The notes: generated by a model from the letters alone, not told the origin. A stretch of DNA of 34,064 nt from Strigomonas culicis (GCA_000482145.1 AUXH01000155.1:1-34064); one strand, 5' to 3'. Counted from the stretch's first letter, positions 8,601 to 19,000 are shown. A program made the numbers and translations.

Positions 8601-10310
8601 GTCTGTGACATAGCGCAAAACGGTGTCGCAGAGGAATTCGAGGGTGGAGTACTCTGTAAAGTCTAGCGAGGCGAGCGCGTTGAGGCTGTCGACGATGAAG
8701 GGGCGCGCCTCCTCCGCGGGGACACTCGGCTCCGGGCCCTGCACGGACCGCAGCTGCAGCCGCGTCGCCTCGAGCATCTTGGAGAGACAAGTGGAGCGGA
8801 GCTCCGGAAACGCGGCGCACAGCTTTGCCACGTCCTTGGCGAAGCTCACCGTGATGACACCTTGGAAGATGGAGCCTAGAATGTGCCGCAAGAAGGGCCG
8901 CACGGCCTGCGGGTCCGTCTGGGAAATGGTCGCGAAGCACGTGACAGCCTCCGGGCAGCGGCTGCGATAGGGCCGCTTCACGAGCGAGACCTCAATATAG
9001 GACATGATGCGGTCGAGGAGCACCGGGACCACGTCCGGCAGGGCGACGATAAGCGCACCGAGTGTGTTGAACATCATCGGCCGCTCGTCCGGGCCGTCGG
9101 TCGAGGAGAAGATGTGATACGTGACCTCGCACACTTTCTGAATGGAGTTGGCCATGAAAAACGCGCTATCATACTTGGCTAGGAAGGGGAGCGCGTTAAG
9201 CATTTGCAGCTTTATCTCTGAAGCCCGCTCCGGCTTTGTCACCTCATCGTTAATGAATGCCCACACGTGTTTAATCGATACGGCGTTCTGCGGCGACGGC
9301 TCCACCGTATAGTTCTCTTCACTATGCTTCGTCGTCCCTGTGACGGAGCGTAAAAGGGCGTTGAACGCCACGAGCGTGCCGTGGAGAATGATGTCCCGAT
9401 TGTATGTGAGTGCTCGCGAAACATCACTCAAAAAAACATACTGCCAATGGCAGCAAAAGCTAAGGTCGGCAAAGCGATACGCAACTTGCAACGTGTGCAG
9501 GAGCGTGTTGGCAGCCTCTAGCTGCACCACCTTCTCATTATCAATGACGGTCCGTCGCAACGCCTCGAGGATACGGCTCAGCTGCGTGCTCACCGTCGAC
9601 GGCACACGGAGCACGAGTTGGTCGATAAAGACGCACCCCACCAGCTTTGTCGCGGAAGGGTAGTATTTGGGGTCCACTTCGGCCAGATCGCTCGTAAGGA
9701 GCCGTTGGTCTTGGTGCGCCTCGTTCAAGGGGGCAGTGGAAGAAGACGCTTTGGTCGCGGACAGCGCGAGCGTTTCGTGGTAACTCCTGCCGGAGACATC
9801 GGCCTCTAAGAAGCCAAGGTCGTACTTTTCCTGCAGGAGCAAAGCGATGGAGAACTCGAGGCAATTCGTAATGATGCCCTCTATGACGCTGCTACCGTTG
9901 AGAAACAGAGTGCCCAGCACCTCAGCGGCCTCCTTGCCGGTCTCCACGGAGTCCGTCTGTATGCAGTAGGCAATTAAAAGATCAGAAAAGAGTTGCGTCC
10001 TCGCATTCAAGTCTTCATACTCCACGTCCATCAACGACCGTATGACACTGATGCCCGCTTTTTGGGTATGCGTGTTTGCAAACAAATCCTTCAAGTTGCT
10101 ATCGAGATAGTGAGCTAGTGTCTTGGTCGTGTCAATAGAACTGTTGGTGGACTTCATCGCATCGCGTCTGAACAGCGCGTCCTTCTCCTCCTCGATAATA
10201 TAGTCCAATTTGGCGATAATTGATGGCACTCCATCGGGCGTCGTACTGCGCAACTCGGCGAAAATATGCCGCAGCTGGCCCACTAGCGGATGACTAGCAT
10301 CACCATCCAT
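2664..10310 (-). CDS. TOR (target of rapamycin) serine/threonine kinase, PIKK family
   Basis: 2548 residues from the ATG at 10310. The frame stays open 17 codons further to a TTG at 10361, but those codons are pyrimidine-tract sequence, so the ATG is preferred. The N-terminal half is alpha-solenoid (HEAT) repeats. A Gly/Pro-rich linker (about 1223-1260) precedes the FAT domain (about 1380-1965). Then come an FRB domain (about 2015-2115), a PI3/4-kinase-type catalytic domain with GLGDRHPSNLM (Asp2337) and HIDFGD (Asp2356), and a C-terminal FATC of about 33 residues ending GWCAAW. All parts of a working kinase are present. TOR kinases form TORC complexes controlling growth and cell shape. Trypanosomatids have several TOR paralogues; the canonical FATC suggests TOR1 or TOR2 type, but I cannot choose. 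The FRB position equal to human Ser2035 is Trp here (also residue 2035). Confidence 0.95.
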   Translation of the reverse strand: MDGDASHPLVGQLRHIFAELRSTTPDGVPSIIAKLDYIIEEEKDALFRRDAMKSTNSSIDTTKTLAHYLDSNLKDLFANTHTQKAGISVIRSLMDVEYEDLNARTQLFSDLLIAYCIQTDSVETGKEAAEVLGTLFLNGSSVIEGIITNCLEFSIALLLQEKYDLGFLEADVSGRSYHETLALSATKASSSTAPLNEAHQDQRLLTSDLAEVDPKYYPSATKLVGCVFIDQLVLRVPSTVSTQLSRILEALRRTVIDNEKVVQLEAANTLLHTLQVAYRFADLSFCCHWQYVFLSDVSRALTYNRDIILHGTLVAFNALLRSVTGTTKHSEENYTVEPSPQNAVSIKHVWAFINDEVTKPERASEIKLQMLNALPFLAKYDSAFFMANSIQKVCEVTYHIFSSTDGPDERPMMFNTLGALIVALPDVVPVLLDRIMSYIEVSLVKRPYRSRCPEAVTCFATISQTDPQAVRPFLRHILGSIFQGVITVSFAKDVAKLCAAFPELRSTCLSKMLEATRLQLRSVQGPEPSVPAEEARPFIVDSLNALASLDFTEYSTLEFLCDTVLRYVTDPHEEVRRSAIDLCFKLVHSGCVNSPCDRTAAGVVIHKGREHIGLVNRVMSQLVNSAVSDYESDIRLHILGRLTSEYDGTLALQSVASMLFPALHDKHQNRIAAVRVLGRFSVFNPGCVHPMLRRVMVQCVTDIQFFELAKKREQSTAVLSGLVEHAPDMARPYVSSLLDSCVQQLRKKNQPSAMQTALLSCIGKLARYAEGADVKVLVAIRPVVIHHILDSSNLQKKQEAIRALGDIIRTTKAVNVYETNPELLRVLLAALHGGFKETWPVRLDVLKLMGIIGAVNPTKVKEIDRLMRDANASSSQNITDTLVSATFLRGEDAVVQTVVKNVLDVLQLPFLTEEQCVCAVTVLVDVFSLKEAMSGSLTSSYGDVIMTVLRHAREQTKIRGDLLRLLTRIVSRLLLYVRPYMNEILSVVIGFLSAANRDVLKEVLGLLCKLRHSLREEFRPYLPRLLPPITNAVLADAANASKPVFDFFAEMGILLDEHLHNVLPCTCEIANNPSCSYVCRADAMKALCTFASRLPRIAFHASRCVHCVCRILKEPNLLARAAAHRQAESGAHARHAASGSPKHSKDTRSVSDPSCLIDAALRALREVAQNLGSDFAKFVPIVAPYLEHYGRDGREVLHCIQSAVHTGGRVLADAGKASEHPVTMFSTAAALSTVGAPKASRPGTTPGPNGGGAEEEDCFASLRKVFIIRDLRTEEDWSHWLRRLAVELLRCSPSPSHGFAYPLAHIHEPFAGRMLHYAFAVCFNEMDDRMKEMVTHMLGSVLRSDHVPSEVLQELLNLSEFMERLEMRFNAKQVTVRRPGLLFDLKTLMGSSERCNLYAKALHYVEIQFYELTRGYERSVFQGLPQALPVEEWRQLVLLCEKSIYLCNLLGQRESAEGMLKYIQDNFSFLTGKPESEMLQMMDAQMLEKLQWWSQSLQVYERGLQKEPNKFANMVGLMRSLDNLGDYSRLLESWRVLSPRVTKREAAEMAPFAAHAAWLLRRWDDMDSITLHMPDEGYIGTTALFYRAVLAVRKSEFHRAEPLIQQCRKRLDATLSALVAESYERAYGLFVGIQQLSELEEIAVVGRQPQRIGHWQDLWEKRLMAMAYQGWPGTLANHTLVIEPIKEIDMWLRFVSLSRAHGRERTSSEVLYELLGSQEIQSAVEGTKSNLPPPAIALAAFQHLHDTDKNDFAMELLSIYLKKMEPSRRSTPLTSLDTESLAMCHSKLAYWAFSSAMRASSTVFQRDVVHFVRQHLERATVLDDRNGIIWHTWARFHHNVIAADPAAAAAERSPVATAPAAGKAPLPEEHIVAALNGYVQSIYLSQALEDVLGFLSLWFVYGSLPCVQNNASLQSKLLQVSPTVWLKVIPQIIARLHSSDAVLSESVHQLLVTIATAHPQALLYNLNVTNTSITGFATTEQMDRRKAAQRILARIGELHPQGRTLVHDAELVCQELVRCAVLWTELWCDELDRAWFQWGKDQDPHHVLFVLKPLLDQLKTPETMSESYFVAEFGDLLYGACECVEKAASLNDNSFMEDAWNRFKNAVKRMNELVSDMSSLALQLVSPRLAQNVKDLTLVVPGQYNENGHFPRIASFQSTLRVMNSKQHPRRLYVNGTDGVTYKFLLKGHEDLRLDERVMQLLAFVNTLLEKHTTSKRRDAMIQVFSATPLSDNAGLVGWVDHCNTLHQLIKEYRVHSKYLMIETNYMDSFGTELDKLTNIQRIEPFEYALSQTEGTDLANSMWMKAPSAEAWLDRRITYVCSLATMSMVGHILGLGDRHPSNLMLHAFSGRVVHIDFGDCFEVAQHRAVYPERVPFRLTRMLVKAMEMGGIEGLFRHGCVSVMKVLRSEGSSILALLEAFVHDPLVMWWRDSEGRAGGSAAGGVESLVRRNMNADEVYHMRSVRPRTYAEHMQPSSADLLMRTSKAQQVVNRIREKLEGRDFAQLYRGRDASVGGPGAPVEAQVTRLIKEATANENLCAHYQGWCAAW

Positions 10311-10337
10311 TGTGACACGAGTGCTAGCGAGTGGAAA

Positions 10338-10375
10338 CTCGAAAAGAAAACAAAAAAACAATAAGAAGGATTAAT
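10338..10375 (-). promoter_or_regulatory. Likely trans-splice acceptor region of the TOR gene
   Basis: The minus strand has a T-rich tract (about 10375-10342) followed by AG at 10339-10338, 28 bases before the ATG at 10310. This supports the shorter start for TOR: if splicing occurs here, the upstream TTG would not be in the mature mRNA. Confidence 0.5.
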
Positions 10376-10642
10376 CAAGACTACAAAAATCGTTATACTT
10401 CCATAACAAACAGAACAACAACCAAGAAGGAAAGAGTGAGAAATGAAAGTGCACGTGAGAGCAAAACAAAACAAAACAGAAACGCATGTACATAAATCAA
10501 GAGCATGATCAAGCAAAGGGAAGTGGAAAAGAAAAAGAGTGCGCGTCCTGCGACAGTAGTGTCGCTTATTACACATCTATACGACGACAAAAGAGCGCAC
10601 GCGAGGTGGAAACAAGGGAGTGTTGTGAAGCAGATACGTGAG

Positions 10643-10657
10643 GAGAGAGAGAGAGAG
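10643..10657. repeat. GA microsatellite
   Basis: About seven GA units, reading as a CT tract on the transcribed strand within the spacer upstream of TOR. Confidence 0.8.
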
Positions 10658-11023
10658 TTCTTGGTAAGGTTGAATGTCCTCCTGTGCACCGATGTCATGC
10701 GACGACACAATGGAGGGTAAAAGCACTCACCTTGTGAAGAAAAATGAAAGACAAGCCAACATATGTATACAGGAAGTAGTGCAGTTCTGGCAAGCTTATT
10801 TACACATCAAAAAGTTCAAAAGGAAGGAGAACAGAAAAAAAAAGAGAGAAAGAAGAGAAAGAGGGAGAGAGAAAACCAGATGTCAAAAAAAAAAGGAATT
10901 ATAGTTGCATGCAAGCAAGTGTCAAGAAGTAAATGTGACGCTTGTTCATTTTGCTAGCTGTACCTTACAGAAATGAATGGAAAATGTGCGTATGACATGC
11001 AAAACAACTATAAATACACATGC

Positions 11024-11056
11024 ATATATTTATATATAGATAGATAGATAGATATA
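11024..11056. repeat. AT/GATA microsatellite
   Basis: An alternating TA stretch passes into about four GATA units. It is simple sequence within the long spacer; no function is visible. Confidence 0.85.
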
Positions 11057-11648
11057 AAGAATTAATTGAAGAACGGAACAAAAAGGGTGATGTATACTAA
11101 CAAGCTGTGCCATTACACACGGACTGAATACGAAACAACATAGGACTCAGTAACAACAATACACACATCAAGGAAAAAGGAGGTGGAAAAAAGGAATAGG
11201 CTAAGAGTGAAAGAGAAGGACCCAGCTCACCAAAATAGCAACCTATGGAACATGAATCAGCTTGAATTATTAAAGCCAAATAATATGAAACCATACTTAC
11301 ATCATCGGTGCACATCACAGATAAACAGAAACCAACCGGAAATAATTACGGAAATAATAACGGAAGGGGGAAAAAAAACAGACAATGTATGTTTTTTTTT
11401 AGTTTCTCCTTCCTTTTAGGATTGTACTTTAAAGATACAAACGAATACGTTCCAACTAAACAATTTCCATTTCTCCCTTTCTCTCTTCACAGGCGCGCGC
11501 GCACACACAAACACGCATTTCGGCTTACTCTTTTTATTTTCTTCTTCTTTGTATGTTGCTTAGTTGGCACTTCTTTCAAACATATGCATGTTGACTTGTT
11601 ATCGGGCGATTAGATTTGTTACTTTTCGTTTTTTTTTCTTTCGTCGCG

Positions 11649-12503
11649 CTATTCGCCACCGCCCTCTCCTCCCTCTAGCTCGCAGGAAATATCGCACACA
11701 TGTGGGATCCCAGGGTCACACGGGATCGGCGCCGGCAGCTTCTTCTTCCCGTTCGCAGCAGCGGCGCTGGTGGTCACGTCCTTTTCCTGTATGGCCTTCG
11801 GGGGGCAGTCCTTTGCACCTGTGCCGGACGCCTTCTCCACCACGTCCGACCACACCATGAAGACGCCGATCATACCGGAGATCATGCCACAGATATACTC
11901 CAGCGTGGGGATCGGCGTGTAGCGCGGAATCCACTTGTAGTAGACGTACATGTCGCAGATCGTGCGCAACGTCATCAGCCGCACGTGGGCGAGCTCCTTC
12001 CGTATCAGCGCCAGCTCCTTGGCGCAATGCGAGGCGCCGCGAATGGCGCACAGCTGCCGGTGGCGCTCAATGTCGGCCGCGAGGCAGCACGTGAGGGAAA
12101 GGGACTTGAAGAAGCGGTAGAAAAAGGAGAAGGTCTGGCGGCTCCAGTTGGAAAAGACAACCTTCTGCATGTACCCCAGGTCACCGCTGATCTGCTCCGG
12201 CACACGCAGGAAGAGCGACAGCGTCTGGAAGAGCCAGAGAGCGGAGGCCGCCATGTTGCCCTTCTCCTTGTACATGCGAAAGCCCTGAACGAGAGTCATG
12301 GTAGGGCGGCCATAGTTACAGAGCATGCGGCACTCCACGATGGAGTCGGCGATGTGCGCAAAACGATTGACATCCTCCTCCTTTCGGCTGTACAGCTTGC
12401 ACAGGCGGAATATGCCTAGAAACGATTTGAGCACCATATCCACGCCAACACCCTTCTTGTGATACTCCGCAAAAAGAGCGGGAAAATTCTGTAGCTGTTC
12501 CAT
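11649..12503 (-). CDS. PEX11-family glycosomal membrane protein (GIM5-like)
   Basis: 284 residues, ATG at 12503, TAG stop. It resembles the PEX11 family: an amphipathic N-terminal region (about 1-38, with LKSFLGIFRLCKLYS), the conserved stretch CRMLCNYGRPTMTL (about 58-71), a hydrophobic helix near 86-101, an aromatic FFYRFFK segment (about 127-133), and a C-terminal membrane segment (about 199-221, LEYICGMISGMIGVFMVWSDVV). A polar Lys/Ala tail ends in an acidic EGGEGGGE. PEX11 proteins shape and multiply peroxisomes; in kinetoplastids PEX11 and the related GIM5A/B sit in the glycosome membrane. The long C-terminal helix and polar tail make GIM5 a closer guess than PEX11 itself. Family call fairly sure, paralogue uncertain. 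Confidence 0.75.
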   Translation of the reverse strand: MEQLQNFPALFAEYHKKGVGVDMVLKSFLGIFRLCKLYSRKEEDVNRFAHIADSIVECRMLCNYGRPTMTLVQGFRMYKEKGNMAASALWLFQTLSLFLRVPEQISGDLGYMQKVVFSNWSRQTFSFFYRFFKSLSLTCCLAADIERHRQLCAIRGASHCAKELALIRKELAHVRLMTLRTICDMYVYYKWIPRYTPIPTLEYICGMISGMIGVFMVWSDVVEKASGTGAKDCPPKAIQEKDVTTSAAAANGKKKLPAPIPCDPGIPHVCDISCELEGGEGGGE

Positions 12504-13044
12504 CGTAAGAAATATAAGTGTAAATATATTGGGCTTGGGTTTTTTTTTGTGGTGTATTTATGGCTTAATTAGTTATTTACAAGTATGTAGAGATCGCTGC
12601 TTATTAAAGAGTATTAAGGTGAGTGAGGAAAACCTCAAATTGCACTATTGTTACAATTCTTTTGGTGCCAAGGCAGCTCTGCAGTGTGCAGATTAAAAAA
12701 AAAAAAGGTATAAGTGGTAAACTGACTTTACCTCGTAATGCTTCGGATAGAACATCAGCGATGAAGGAGAATTCAAAGAAGATAGATAGGGGAGAAAGAA
12801 TAAGAACAAACTTCAACGGGAGGGGGCTACAATATGGATTAAATCGTCAGTGATTAAGAAACACTTGGTATTGTATAGCTGATGCGATCATTGCGGCAAC
12901 GTAAGTAGTATACATGACGTTTAAAAAAAAAAGTGTTTTCGCATAGGTGTTTACTGCTCTGTTGTTGGTATTTGCCTATACCTCTCTCTCTCTCTCCGTG
13001 CGAATGTGTGTGTGTGTGTGTGTACATAGAGAGGGAGGGGAAGA
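12504..13044. other. Intergenic: 3' region of the HECT ligase and 5' region of PEX11/GIM5-like gene
   Basis: No gene seen. It carries A- and T-homopolymers (for example near 12541-12552, 12694-12705 and 12923-12932) and CT/GT microsatellites close to the HECT stop codon. The pyrimidine tract for the PEX11-like gene is less clear than for its neighbours. Confidence 0.5.
12982..13023. repeat. CT and GT microsatellites in the HECT 3' region
   Basis: A CT run (12982-12997) and, seven bases later, a GT run (13005-13023). They lie about 20-60 bases beyond the HECT stop codon and would be transcribed as AC and AG repeats in its 3' UTR. Confidence 0.85.
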
Positions 13045-16000
13045 TCAAGTCGTGTTGAGGTTGGACACGGACGTGCCCCGCGGTGGCGCGTGTGGGCTCG
13101 TCTCCTCCGTGCCCAGCATCAGAATCGGCTCATCACTCGCGTCGGCGACGTGGGCGTTGAAGTCCGTGTCCATGTCTTGGCAGTTCTCGATGCAGTAGTA
13201 CAGCTTCCGCTTCATGACCTCGAGCGTGCTGTAGTCGGGGAGCTCGATGGAGAAGAAGCACGTGGCCGCGCGTGGGAGCTTGACATCCGGGTCGCCCTGG
13301 CAGTTGAGCGGCACGACGCGCAGGCGGATGGGGAGACGGTCGCGGCCGGAGACAAAGCGCAGAAACAAGCGGCGCTGTGTCGACGTTGCGTCGCGCAGCG
13401 CCTGCCAGAGCAGCTGGACGCGGCGGTCCTCGGCGGTGAGCCCCTCGAAGGCCGCCGTCCGCTCCACCTCCTCCACGCTGAAGTCCGCCTTGCCGCACAC
13501 GCGCACCTCCAGCTCCTCCGGGGTGAGCAGCAGCAGCGCCATGTCCGGCACCACCAGCAGCAGCCCCTCCCGCAGCTTGCTCAGGTGCAGGTCGAACTCG
13601 TGGAGACGCGTCTCCAGCAGCATCGTCGCGTACTCGCGACAGCGGTCATACGTCACCTTCACGTCGCTGCCCTTCCAGATGAGCTCCCGCAGCGTGTTGT
13701 CGCACAGCTTGGTGACGAAGCGCTCCATCTCGAAGGCCTGGTCAAACTCCTCTGCCGACTCCACGTGCCGCTCAATGCTGCTGAACTCCTCAATGCACTG
13801 GACGCACAGCTGATCCACGTCCTTCAGGTCCTGGATGGTGATGGGCGACCCGCACAGCGACTTCCACACGAGCGGCGGGAACACCAAGCTCAGCGGCTCG
13901 CCGGACCGGAAGCAGCCGCCCATCAACTTCCCGAGAAACACAAAGGCCGACTGCTCCAGCGGGCCGGTCGCGCCGGCAGCGGGCACGAACGCATCGCGGT
14001 GCGTGCCGATGTTGTGCACGTGATTGGGGGTGGGCACGAAGAGCGGGAGATTGGTGGACATGAGCTCGCGGCACATCTCGCTCAGGTGCTCGCGGAAGGG
14101 GCCGCCGATGTCCTCCGCGCCCTCCCCCAGCAGCACCGTGGTCCAGAGGCGCTTGTTCGTCTGGAACAGCTGCGGGTGCTGGTCGCCCACCAGCGAGAGC
14201 GTCTGGCCAAACACAGACGCTCGGAGCGAGGTCGGCTGTGCCCGCGCGCGCGTCCGGTTGATGGACAGGCGGAGCACCTCCGTCTTCACGTTCGTCTCCT
14301 GCAGCGCCGCGTCGATGAGCGAGTGCCGGTACGAGCGGAAGATCACCCCGCGAAGCGCGAGAAGCATGCGGGTCGTCACGCTGGCATGGAGCTTCTGCAT
14401 CGGTATGAAGGGAATCACCGTCGCCGATACGAGCATGAAGGCCACAAAGATGGACACGCGCTCGCTCAGCCTGTCCACCCCCACCTCCCGCACCAGCTGC
14501 GGCTCTTTGCGGGTCAGGAAGGCTAGAATCTCCCGCGGGTTCACGTGAGCAAAGCTCTTGCCGGTTGGGTCGGTCGTCAAGAAGAACGGCTCCACGGCGT
14601 GCGCAATGCGCCTGTAGGGCTCCAGGGCCGCGGCAACGACCTCGTTGCCGACCTCGGGGTCGAGCGTATGGTAGAGGGCTTGCAGCACCGCACGCCGTTG
14701 GTGGGTGGTGTACAAGGGCTCGTTGGTGAAAAAGCTGTCGATGCGCTCGTTCCACGAGTCGCACGTGCCGAGGGCGCGAAAGCCGTCCGGCTTGAACTTG
14801 AAGACGTCAGCCCCAAAGTTACACACAACGTGGTTGCCCGCGCGCAGCGAAATGCACGGGACGTAGAAGGCCTTCTTGCGCACATTCTGAAACGTGCTCG
14901 TGCTGGTGTCACTCTTCGCACGGAGGGCGACCGGACGCCCATTGATGGAGAAGGTGAGATCACCGGAGACCAAGTCGAGCGCGCAGCCGACCACGTCACC
15001 GATGTTCCATCGTCGGGTCCTACCGGGCAGCGGCTCCGCGCGGGAGTTGTGCCAGCACACGCGACGGAAGAGGTCGACGGACCAGGAGGACGCGGAGTCG
15101 CCCACGCTGGTGTGCTCCAGCAGCGTCAGGTCCTCGCGGCACATGGCCCAGCCAATTTGCATGAGGCCCTGCGACTGCAGCGTCACCTCAAAGTACCACT
15201 GCCCGTCGCACACCGCCGCGTCGGCGGTGACGGTCGAGAAGTCGTTGCCCACATTCTTTATGTCCAGCCCATTCATCTGCATCCCTTCGGCGGGCCGCAC
15301 GGACACGTGCGCCGGGCCTCTGCGCTCCTCCGTGTGCTCGAACGGGTCCGTGTCCTCCACGTAGAACGGGGGGAGCGGGTGTCTCTCCCGGGTCAGAATG
15401 TGCGCCGCCAGCTCCTGGAAGGCGCGAATCTGATTGTACGGCAGCAGCGAGTCCAGCATGAGGTGCGACGGGTCGAGCGGCATCGAGTTGGGCGGGACGT
15501 CGTACTCGAAGTGCGTCGAGCCGAAGTTGAGCACTACGTCCTCGCTGGGCCCGAGCCGCAGGAAGGGGCAGTACGCCACCGCGTCCTCCTCCCGCGTGGG
15601 CGCACCGGTGGCCGCGGCCGCGCTGCCGTCGTTCGCGCCGAAAGCAAAGCCGATGCCGCTCGGCAGCCCGTTCACGCGGAACGTGCACCACTGCCGGTCG
15701 AGGTCCAGCACGACACCCACAATGTCCGTGCTGCCCCAGATCGGGAAGCGCGCCTCGCTGCTTTCCCGGTTCCCCTCCACGTCGCCGGTGAGACCATTGA
15801 AAGCAATGGGCATCTCGTCCAAGAAGAGGCTCCGTGTCGGGTGCTGCTTGTACTCCGGTGCCACGCCGACAAAGACGTCGCCGGCCGTCGCAAAGCGCAG
15901 CTCGAAGTACCAGCAGCCAGCGCGCAGGGAGGAGCTCGTCACGAGGGCGGCCTCCTCCCGCCCGGTGCGCGCCGTCCACACGCGCTCGACGCCCCACTCG

Positions 16001-19000
16001 AGCTGGACGTGCTGGTCGGGCGACCACCTGCGCAGCCCCACGTGCTCCGTGTCCTCGCGGTCCACGTACAGCAGACGCTCGCGCCCGCGCCGCTGCAGGA
16101 ACGCGGCCCGCTCCTCGGCGGGCGACAGCGGGCTCTGCGCGGGGCCGGGCGCGCCGCCCTCCTTGCCGACCGCCGACCACACCCGGAACGCATCCTGAAA
16201 CGTAACGTAGTACTCCGCGACGATCTGCACGAAGCGACAGCGCAGGGCGCCGCCGTGGTGCTTGGGGGCTCCCTTCTGGCGATGGACCTGCTCGGCCAAG
16301 CGGCGCACCGCATGGACGCCGGACAGGCTCGGCAGTTCGACGTTGCGCAGGTCCTTGCAGAGCATCACGATTCTTGTCAGGCACGCCAGGGCGATACCCC
16401 GGGTCTTGCCCGTGTTCGCGTAGATGCAGCGCGACAGCTGGTCGAGGCACTGGCTCGAAAACACAAAATCGACCAAATCCTTGGCCACCTTGGAGCCGCT
16501 ACTCAGCACGCTGGATAGTAGCCACCGAAACTCTCGCATCGCACGCAGCTGTGGGCGGCAGTTGTACACGACACTCGCCTTGTACCCCCACTGCCCGTTC
16601 GAGGTGTCACTGCTTAACTCGAAGAAGAAATGAGGAAGAATGATGCAAAAGGACGTCATGGCGAGCCCAGCAGCCCGTGCCACCACGTTGGACATGGAAG
16701 CGTCCAACGCAAGCGAAAGCGTGAGGCTGCTCTGCCGACTCCGCGGATCAAAATAGATGCAGTACAGCTCCTCATCGGGAACACTCACCTCGTGAACACA
16801 TTTTGAGGATGGCTTCAGTGGATGGCTCGATTCGAACTCCAACAGCTTCACACCGATACAGCCAACGTCTAACAAGGTGCGCAGCACCACATCGCCGGTT
16901 AACAAATTCACACCCCCGACATCGCGACGGCACACGCCGTGCAGCACGGCGGTCTTCAGCTTACTGTGCAGCGAGATTGCACCAGAGAAGGCGACGCCAG
17001 ACACACACTGCCGCGTCAAGCCACGCAGAAGCAGCCGGTCTTCCGTTGATGTGAATGGTGCGCCGCGCTCCGGTGCCCCCACCGTGTCGATCAAGAGCTG
17101 CGCCAGCACTCGCAAACAGCCATAGTGGGCCATCTGCCGACAGCAAACGTGGTGCGCTGCCTGCAAGGCCTCGGGCGTTAGCTCTCTCATCTCCCTCCAC
17201 TGCATCACGTAGTTCTTGGTAGCATGATGCACAAAAGCGGTGCCATGTAACGTGAACATTTCAGTCTCCTCGTCGTCGTAGCCAAAATCGAGCTCCGGTA
17301 CGCACTGCGTGGTGCCCAGGGCAGCGTCTCCAGCGCGGGCGCCCGGACTCGGCCAGGCTGACACATCGCCCGCCGCGGTGATGCTCAGCTTGCACAGCGC
17401 CTCCTGCGGCGTGCCGTTGACAAACCCGACTGCCGGTGGCCTCGCCATAACAATGTGCACCACCAAGTGGCGGCCAGCCGCAGTGGCGGTCGATGCCGCC
17501 TTCTGTGACGACAGCTCCGCCACGACTTCTGACGACAAGGCGGCGTTAAAGACGCGAAATCCCCTCATACACCCCTTGAGGGAGGCGGTGGTGTCCATGG
17601 GAGAGCCACCGATAAGCAGGGTGTTGCAGAGCGGGCTTGCGTCGACGCCTTTTTTACGCTTGCAGCTGTCTTCAAGAAGACCGTTCTTATACACACAAAT
17701 GCTGTTTTCTGACTGTACAAAAGTAAAGCGGACAAAGTTGTCAGCATCCTCTGGAAAAAGCGGTACAACGCACATCTCCAAGCCTGTCGTAAAACGCTCC
17801 TTGCCTGCAGCAACAGAGATGCAACCAAACTGCAGTTTCCCATCCAAGACGCGTGCAAGAAGAAGCACATTGGGCGCGTGGAACGGGTGCCTGGTGAGGG
17901 TTTGCGAAAACACCAGCTGGCAGAGGTTGATTTCAGTTAACCGCAAGTAGGCGTCGAGCGTGAAGTCAGACGAAGTCCCCAGCGCGCCTTGTATACGAAG
18001 AAAACTGCCAGACGCGAAGCAGAGGTCGTCCAAGGGCTCTTGCTCACCTATGGCAGCGTCGTCACTCCTGCCTTGCCACACGGTCGAGGGGGGCGAAGTC
18101 GACACCCTGGCATACTCCGCGGTACCGTTGCCGTGTGAAGGCTGACTATCCGCCATGGCCTCCTGCGCTTCCTCTCGGACGCTAGAGTAGACCACCGCGT
18201 CCTCGTAAAGGGTGTGGGCGCTGCGGAGCGAAAGCATGGAGTTCTCCCCAAAACTGAGTGCATCAGGGATTAACGACGTCCTCGCTTGGCAAGAGGAGAT
18301 GCACAACCGACATGTCTCGATCAAAACCTTCTCCAGCTGCAGGTTTCCCATCTGAATGTTGTTGTACTGAGTTCCCGATAAGCTCTCGGTCTCCTTCAAC
18401 GTGGACAGGAACGACGAGGGAAGCGGAAACACCTTTCGCATCTGGGCTCGGAGTAAAATGGACATGAGTTGTGCCTCAGCTGCAAAGAGATCACCGCTTG
18501 CATCGGAGCGGTCCCTCGTAGGCATGTGGTCCTGTGTTTTTGCCTCATTGTAAAAACGAAGAGTAAACGCCAACACTTCCTCCACCTGATCCCTGTGATA
18601 CTCCGCATCCTTTTTCGGGAAGTAGCAACTCTCATCATCGCGGATAATCAGATCCACCAGGCGAAGCGGTACAATGGACATTTTCTCTTCCACAATCACA
18701 TGGCAGATACCGTCTTTGAGTGAGTACGTGACGAGGTGGCCCGACGACGGCCACTGCGACGAGCCTTGGAGGACAACAGGATCGCCCATCGCCGCCAGTC
18801 GCGGCGCGCCACCCAAAACGGCGAGAGCCAGGAACACATCCGGGGTCGCCTTGGACGATGAGCGAAGCGTGTGGGTAAGCCACAAGTGAAGCAGGGGGCC
18901 CCACGCGTGCGTCACGTCGGCGTTCAGGCGCTGCAGCAGCGAGAGAGAAAGCCACATGACACACTCCGGCACACCCGCGCACGGAGCGTCGAGCACACCG

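Larger units (their letters stand above)
10311..11648. other. Long intergenic region between PEX11/GIM5-like gene and TOR
   Basis: About 1.3 kb without a credible gene, the longest protein- and RNA-free stretch in the left half. It holds A-rich and purine-rich plus-strand runs (pyrimidine-rich on the coding strand), a GA repeat near 10643-10657, and an AT/GATA tract at 11024-11056. It presumably contains a long 3' UTR of the PEX11/GIM5-like mRNA plus the TOR 5' signals. Small open frames on both strands are low-complexity. Confidence 0.5.

Noticed and set aside
10490..11420. Possible small RNA genes in the long spacer before TOR
   Set aside because: Checked by eye for spliced leader, U6, 5S and tRNA boxes; none recognised, only simple repeats and purine runs.
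13090..16518. Long plus-strand open frames of 478 and 657 codons opposite the HECT gene
   Set aside because: They mirror GC-rich codons of the real HECT gene, with Arg/Val/His/Leu-rich translations typical of antisense shadows.
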